This document shows positions 58,001-64,000 of a stretch of 64,000 nt of DNA, in pieces; position 1 is the first letter of the stretch; each line of letters opens with the position of its first letter. The translations under genes and the position numbers were made by a program. The stretch spans positions 8,995,606 to 9,059,605 of the forward strand of contig NC_088305.1 in NCBI RefSeq assembly GCF_032854445.1, in the 5' to 3' direction. This DNA comes from Liolophura sinensis. Its lineage: Eukaryota > Mollusca > Polyplacophora > Chitonida > Chitonidae. The notes beneath the pieces are model-generated. The model had not been told where the DNA came from, did no database searches, and worked only from the letters and a program-made list of their open reading frames with translations.

Positions 58001-61000
58001 TACTAAACCAGTATGCCTGGTTGGCTGGAGACTTGGCAGAATCTTAGAATAACTGATTGAATGATGGGATTAATGGCCTCTTGTACTAAACCTGTATGCC
58101 TGGTTGGCTAGAGACTTGGCAGAATCTTAGAATGACTGATTGTATGATGGGATTAATGGCCTCTTGTACTAAACCTGTATGCCTGGTTGGTTAGAGCCTG
58201 GGCAGAATCTTAGAATGACTGATTGAATGATGGGATTAATGGCCTCTTGTACTAAACCTGTATGCCTGGTTGGTTAGAGGCTGAACAGAATCTTAGAATG
58301 ACTGACTGAATGATGGGATTAATGGCCTCTTGTACTAAACCTGTATGCCTGGTTGGTTAGAGGCTGAACAGAATCTTAGAATGACTGACTGAATGATGGG
58401 ATTAATGGCCTCTTGTACTAAACCTGTATGCCTGGTTGGTTAGAGGCTGAACAGAATCTTAGAATGACTGACTGAATGATGGGATTAATGGCCTCTTGTA
58501 CAAAACCAGTATGCCTGGTTGGTTAGAGCCTGGGCAGAATCTTAGAATGACTGATTGAATGATGGGATTAATGGCCTCTTGTACTAAACCTGTATGCCTG
58601 GTTGGTTAGAGCCTGAACAGAATCTTAGAATGACTGACAATGATGGGATTAGTGGCCTCTTGTACTAAACCAGTATGCCTGGTTGGTTAGAGCCTGAACA
58701 GAATCTTAGAATGACTGATTGAATGATGGGATTAATGGCCTCTTGTACTAAACCTGTATGTCCGGTTGGCTGGAGACTTGGCAGACTCTTAGAATGACTG
58801 ACTGAATGATGGGATTAATGGCCTCTTGTACTAAACCTGTATGCCTGGTTGGTTAGAGACTTGGCAGAATCTTAGAATGACTGACTGAATGATGGGATTA
58901 ATGGCCTCTTGTACTAAACCTGTATGCCTGGTTGGCTAGAGACTTGGCAGAATCTTAGAATGACTGACTGAATGATGGGAATTATGGCCTTTTGTACTAA
59001 ACCAGTATGCCTGGTTGGTTAGAGCCTGGGCAGAATCTTAGAATGACTGATTGAATGATGGGATTAATGGCCTCTTGTACTAAACCTGTATGCCTGGTTG
59101 GTTAGAGCCTGGGCAGAATCTTAGAATGACTGATTGAATGATGGGATTAATGGCCTCTTGTACTAAACCAGTATGCCTGGTTGGTTAGAGGCTGAACAGA
59201 ATCTTAGAATGACTGACTGAATGATGGGATTAATGGCCTCTTGTACTAAACCTGTATGCCTGGTTGGCTGGAGACTTGGCAGAATCTTGGAATAACTGAT
59301 TGAATGATGGGATTAATGACCTCTTGTACTAAACCTGTATGCCTGGTTGGTTAGAGCCTGAACAGAATCTTAGAATGACTGATTGAATGATGGGATTAAT
59401 GGCCTCTTGTACCAAACCAGTATGCCTGGTTGGTTAGAGGCTGAACAGAATCTTAGAATGACTGACAATGATGGGATTAATGGCCTCTTGTACTAAACCT
59501 GTATGTCCGGTTGGCTGGAGACTTGGCAGAATCTTAGAATGACTGACAATGATGGGATTAATGACCTCTTGTACTAAACCTGTATGCCTGGTTGGTTAGA
59601 GCCTGAACAGAATCTTAGAATGACTGATTGAATGATGGGATTAATGGCCTCTTGTACCAAACCAGTATGCCTGGTTGGTTAGAGGCTGAACAGAATCTTA
59701 GAATGACTGGCAATGATGGGATTAATGGCCTCTTGTACTAAACCTGTATGCCTGGTTGGTTAGAGGCTGAACAGAATCTTAGAATGACTGGCAATGATGG
59801 GATTAATGGCCTCTTGTACCAAACCAGTATGCCTGGTTGGTTAGAGGCTGAACAGAATCTTAGAATGACTGGCAATGATGGGATTAATGGCCTCTTGTAC
59901 TAAACCTGTATGCCTGGTTGGTTAGAGGCTGAACAGAATCTTAGAATGACTGACAATGATGGGATTAATGGCCTCTTGTACTAAACCAGTATGCCTGGTT
60001 GGTTAGGGACTTGGCAGAATCTTAGAATGACTGACTGAAAGATGGGATTAATGGCCTCTTGTACTAAACCTGTATGCCTGGTTGGCTAGGGACTTGGCAG
60101 AATCTTAGAATGACTGACTGAAGGATGGGATTAATGGCCTCTTGTACTAAACCTGTATGTCCGGTTGGCTAGAGACTTGGCAGAATCTTAGAATGACTGA
60201 TTGAATGATGGGATTAATGGCCTCTTGTAGTAAACCTGTATGCCTGGTTGGTTAGAGCCTGAACAGAATCTTAGAATGACTGACTGAATGATGGGATTAA
60301 TGGCCTCTTGTACTAAACCTGTATGCCTGGTTGGCTAGAGACTTGGCAGAATCTTAGAATGACTGACTGAATGATGGGATTAATGGCCTCTTGTACTAAA
60401 CCTGTATGCCTGGTTGGCTGGAGACTTGGCAGAATCTTAGAATAACTGATTGAATGATGGGATTAATGGCCTCTTGTACCAAACCAGTATGCCTGGTTGG
60501 CTAGAGACTTGGCAGAATCTTAGAATGACTGACTGAATGATGGGATTAATGGCCTCTTGTAGTAAACCTGTATGCCTGGTTGGTTAGAGCCTGAACAGAA
60601 TCTTAGAATGACTGATGGAATGATGGGATTAATGGCCTCTTGTACTAAACCTGTATGCCTGGTTGGCTGGAGCCTGGGCAGAATCTTAGAATGACTGATT
60701 GAATGATGGGATTAATGGTCTCTTGTACTAAACCAGTATGCCTGGTTGGCTGGAGACTTGGCAGAATCTTAGAATGACTGACTGAATGATGGGATTAATG
60801 GCCTCTTGTACCAACCAGTATGCCTGGTTGGTTAGAGGCTGAACAGAATCTTAGAATGACTGACTGAATGATGGGATTAATGGCCTCTTGTACCAAACCA
60901 GTATGCCTGGTTGGCTGGAGACTTGGCAGAATTTTAGGATGACTGATTGAATGATCGTATTAATGGCCTCTTGTACCAAACCAGTATGCCTGGTTGTCTG

Positions 61001-64000
61001 GAGCCTGAACAGAATCTTAGAATGACTGATTGAATGATGGGATTAATGGCCTCTTGTAGTAAACCAGTATGCCTGGTTGGTTAGAGACTTGGCAGAATCT
61101 TAGAATGACTGATTGAATGATCGTATTAATGGCCTCTTGTACCAAACCAGTATGCCTGGTTGGTTAGAGACTTGGCAGAATCTTAGAATGACTGACTGAA
61201 TGATGGGATTAATGGCCTCTTGTAGTAAACCTGTATGCCTGGTTGGCTGGAGCCTGGGCAGAATCTTAGAATGACTGACTGAATGATGGGATTAATGGCC
61301 TCTTGTACTAAACCTGTATGCCTGGTTGGCTGGAGCCTGGACAGACTCTTACAATGACTGATTGAATGATGGGATTAATGGCCTCTTGTACCAAACCAGT
61401 ATGCCTGGTTGGCTGGAGCCTGGGCAGAATCTTAGAATGACTGACTGAATGATGGGATTAATGGCCTCTTGTACTAAACCTGTATGCCTGGTTGGCTGGA
61501 GCCTGGACAGACTCTTAGAATGACTGACTGAATGATGGGATTAATGGCCTCTTGTACCAAACCAGTATGCCTGGTTGGCTAGAGACTTGGCAGAATCTTA
61601 GAATGACTGACTGAATGATGGGATTAATGGCCTCTTGTACCAAACCAGTATGCCTGGTTGGCTAGAGACTTGGCAGAATCTTAGAATGACTGACTGAATG
61701 ATGGGATTAATGGCCTCTTGTACCAAACCAGTATGCCTGGTTGGCTGGAGACTTGGCAGAATTTTAGGATGACTGATTGAATGATCGTATTAATGGCCTC
61801 TTGTACCAAACCAGTATGCCTGGTTGTCTGGAGCCTGAACAGAATCTTAGAATGACTGATTGAATGATGGGATTAATGGCCTCTTGTAGTAAACCTGTAT
61901 GCCTGGTTGGCTGGAGCCTGGGCAGAATCTTAGAATGACTGACTGAATGATGGGATTAATGGCCTCTTGTAGTAAACCTGTGTGCCTGGTTGGTTAGAGG
62001 CTGAACAGAATCTTAGAATGACTGATTGAATGATGGGATTAATGGCCTCTTGTACTAAACCTGTATGCCTGGTTGGTTAGAGCCTGAACAGAATCTTAGA
62101 ATGACTGATTGAATGATGGGATTAATGGCCTCTTGTACTAAACCTGTATGCCTGGTTGGTTAGAGGCTGAACAGAATCTTAGAATGACTGACTGAATGAT
62201 GGGATTAATGGCCTCTTGTAGTAAACCTGTGTGCCTGGTTGGCTGGAGCCTGGACAGACTCTTAGAATGACTGACTGAATGATGGGATTAATGGCCTCTT
62301 GTACCAAACCAGTATGCCTGGTTGGCTAGAGACTTGGCAGAATCTTAGAATGACTGACTGAATGATGGGATTAATGGCCTCTTGTACCAAACCAGTATGC
62401 CTGGTTGGCTAGAGACTTGGCAGAATCTTAGAATGACTGACTGAATGATGGGATTAATGGCCTCTTGTACCAAACCAGTATGCCTGGTTGGCTAGAGACT
62501 TGGCAGAATCTTAGAATGACTGACTGAATGATGGGATTAATGGCCTCTTGTACCAAACCAGTATGCCTGGTTGGCTGGAGACTTGGCAGAATCTTAGAAT
62601 GACTGATTGAATGATGGGATTAATGGCCTCTTGTACCAAACCAGTATGCCTGGTTGGCTGGAGACTTGGCAGAATCTTAGAATGACTGATTGAATGATGG
62701 GATTAATGGCCTCTTGTACTAAACCAGTATGCCTGGTTGGCTGGAGACTTGGCAGAATCTTAGAATGACTGATTGAATGATGGGATTAATGGCCTCTTGT
62801 ACTAAACCAGTATGCCTGGTTGGCTGGAGACTTGGCAGAATCTTAGAATGACTGATTGAATGATGGGATTAATGGCCTCTTGTAGTATACCTGTATGCCT
62901 GGTTGGTTAGAGCCTGAACAGAATCTTAGAATGACTGACTGAAAGATGGGATTAATGGCCTCTTGTACCAAACCAGTATGCCTGGTTGGTTAGAGGCTGA
63001 ACAGAATCTTAGAATGACTGACTGAATGATGGGATTAATGGTCTCTTGTACTAAACCAGTATGCCTGGTTGGCTGGAGACTTGGCAGAATCTTAGAATGA
63101 CTGATTGAATGATGGGATTAATGGCCTCTTGTAGTAAACCTGTATGCCTGGTTGGTTAGAGCCTGAACAGAATCTTAGAAAGACTGACTAAATGATGGGA
63201 TTAATGGCCTCTTGTAGTAAACCAGTATGCCTGGTTGGTTAGAGGCTGAACAGAATCTTAGAATGACTGACTGAATGATGGGATTAATGGCCTCTTGTAC
63301 CAACCAGTATGCCTGGTTGGTTAGAGGCTGAACAGAATCTTAGAATGACTGACTGAATGATGGGATTAATGGCCTCTTGTACCAAACCAGTATGCCTGGT
63401 TGGCTGGAGACTTGGCAGAATCTTAGAATGACTGACTGAATGATGGGATTAATGGCCTCTTGTACCAAACCAGTATGCCTGGTTGGCTGGAGACTTGGCA
63501 GAATCTTAGAATGACTGACTGAATGATGGGATTAATGGCCTCTTGTACCAACCAGTATGCCTGGTTGGTTAGAGGCTGAACAGAATCTTAGAATGACTGA
63601 CTGAATGATGGGATTAATGGCCTCTTGTACCAAACCAGTATGTCTGGTTGGCTGGAGCCTGGGCAGAATCTTAGAATGACTGACTGAATGATGGGATTAA
63701 TGGCCTCTTGTACCAAACCAGTATGCCTGGTTGGCTGGAGACTTGGCAGAATCTTAGAATGACTGACTGAATGATGGGATTAATGGCCTCTTGTACCAAC
63801 CAGTATGCCTGGTTGGTTAGAGGCTGAACAGAATCTTAGAATGACTGACTGAATGATGGGATTAATGGCCTCTTGTACCAAACCAGTATGCCTGGTTGGC
63901 TGGAGACTTGGCAGAATCTTAGAATGACTGACTGAATGATGGGATTAATGGCCTCTTGTACCAAACCAGTATGCCTGGTTGGCTGGAGACTTGGCAGAAT
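55003..64000. repeat. 83-bp satellite array, about 108 units, continuing past the window
   Basis: The unit runs from GGGATTAATGGCCTCTTGTA to CTTAGAATGACTGA(T/C)TGAATGAT. Length classes are 83 bp (main), 81 bp (ACTGACAATGAT variant) and 82 bp (CCAACCAG variant). Diagnostic sites are CTGTATG vs CAGTATG, ACTAAACC vs ACCAAACC vs AGTAAACC, and four central types: TTAGAGCCTGGGCAG, TTAGAGGCTGAACAG, GCTAGAGACTTGGCAG and GCTGGAGACTTGGCAG. All units are head to tail, in one orientation, and without inserted SINEs. The unit has no open frame through it. Confidence 0.99.

Noticed and set aside
55003-64000. CRISPR array, because of about 108 regularly spaced repeats
   Set aside because: There are no unique spacers. 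The whole 83-bp unit repeats, and the surrounding DNA is eukaryotic with introns and SINEs.

Overview
This is eukaryotic nuclear DNA from an animal, most likely a lophotrochozoan such as a mollusc (or brachiopod). The reasons are: AT-rich sequence with GT-AG introns; about 30 copies of two tRNA-headed SINE families, whose 3' ends resemble conserved 3' domains described for molluscan SINEs (recalled, not searched); a DIRS-like tyrosine-recombinase retroelement; MITEs; a solo LTR; and a large satellite. There are no operons, ribosome binding sites or CRISPR arrays. Most open frames are chance frames or lie inside repeats.

Layout. 0-6 kb: a SINE-B fragment, a possible single-exon gene (520-927, minus), a GTAT microsatellite, and a five-exon gene on the minus strand (3683-5736, 247 aa). 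All splice phases of that gene agree. I do not recognise its product; it has one probable membrane segment, and a SINE with perfect target-site duplications sits just upstream of its ATG. 6-21 kb: repeat-rich DNA with a decayed DIRS-like element (8.6-10.65 kb, minus), a recent 942-bp tandem duplication (10.9-12.8 kb), a much older duplication of about 1.5 kb (13.8-15.4 and 18.65-20.2 kb), a 27-bp minisatellite and a complete MITE. 22.1-24.25 kb: a confidently recognised three-exon gene for a YAE1 domain protein (minus strand, 248 aa). The YAE1/LTO1 pair is the adaptor for cytosolic iron-sulfur loading of ABCE1.

24.25-24.42 kb is a compact, probably bidirectional promoter. A good candidate first exon on the plus strand (24419-24470) is followed by about 30 kb without any confident coding exon. 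This looks like long introns with candidate alternative 5' exons near 32.4 and 41.6 kb, and it is seeded with SINEs, a second MITE family (three copies), a 750-bp solo LTR (33754-34503) and small tandem repeats. The octamer TACATGTA is strikingly frequent here.

54.4-54.7 kb is a 45-bp minisatellite. From 55003 to the window edge is about 9 kb of an 83-bp satellite (roughly 108 units) with diagnostic variants, nested higher-order duplications (about 826-830 bp and 248-249 bp) and a dyad-symmetric hairpin core. It continues past the window.

The most noteworthy items are the structured satellite, the unrecognised five-exon gene with a SINE at its 5' end, the shared 3' domain of the two SINE families, and the two MITE families. 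I saw no clear evidence of a novel enzymatic or defence system.
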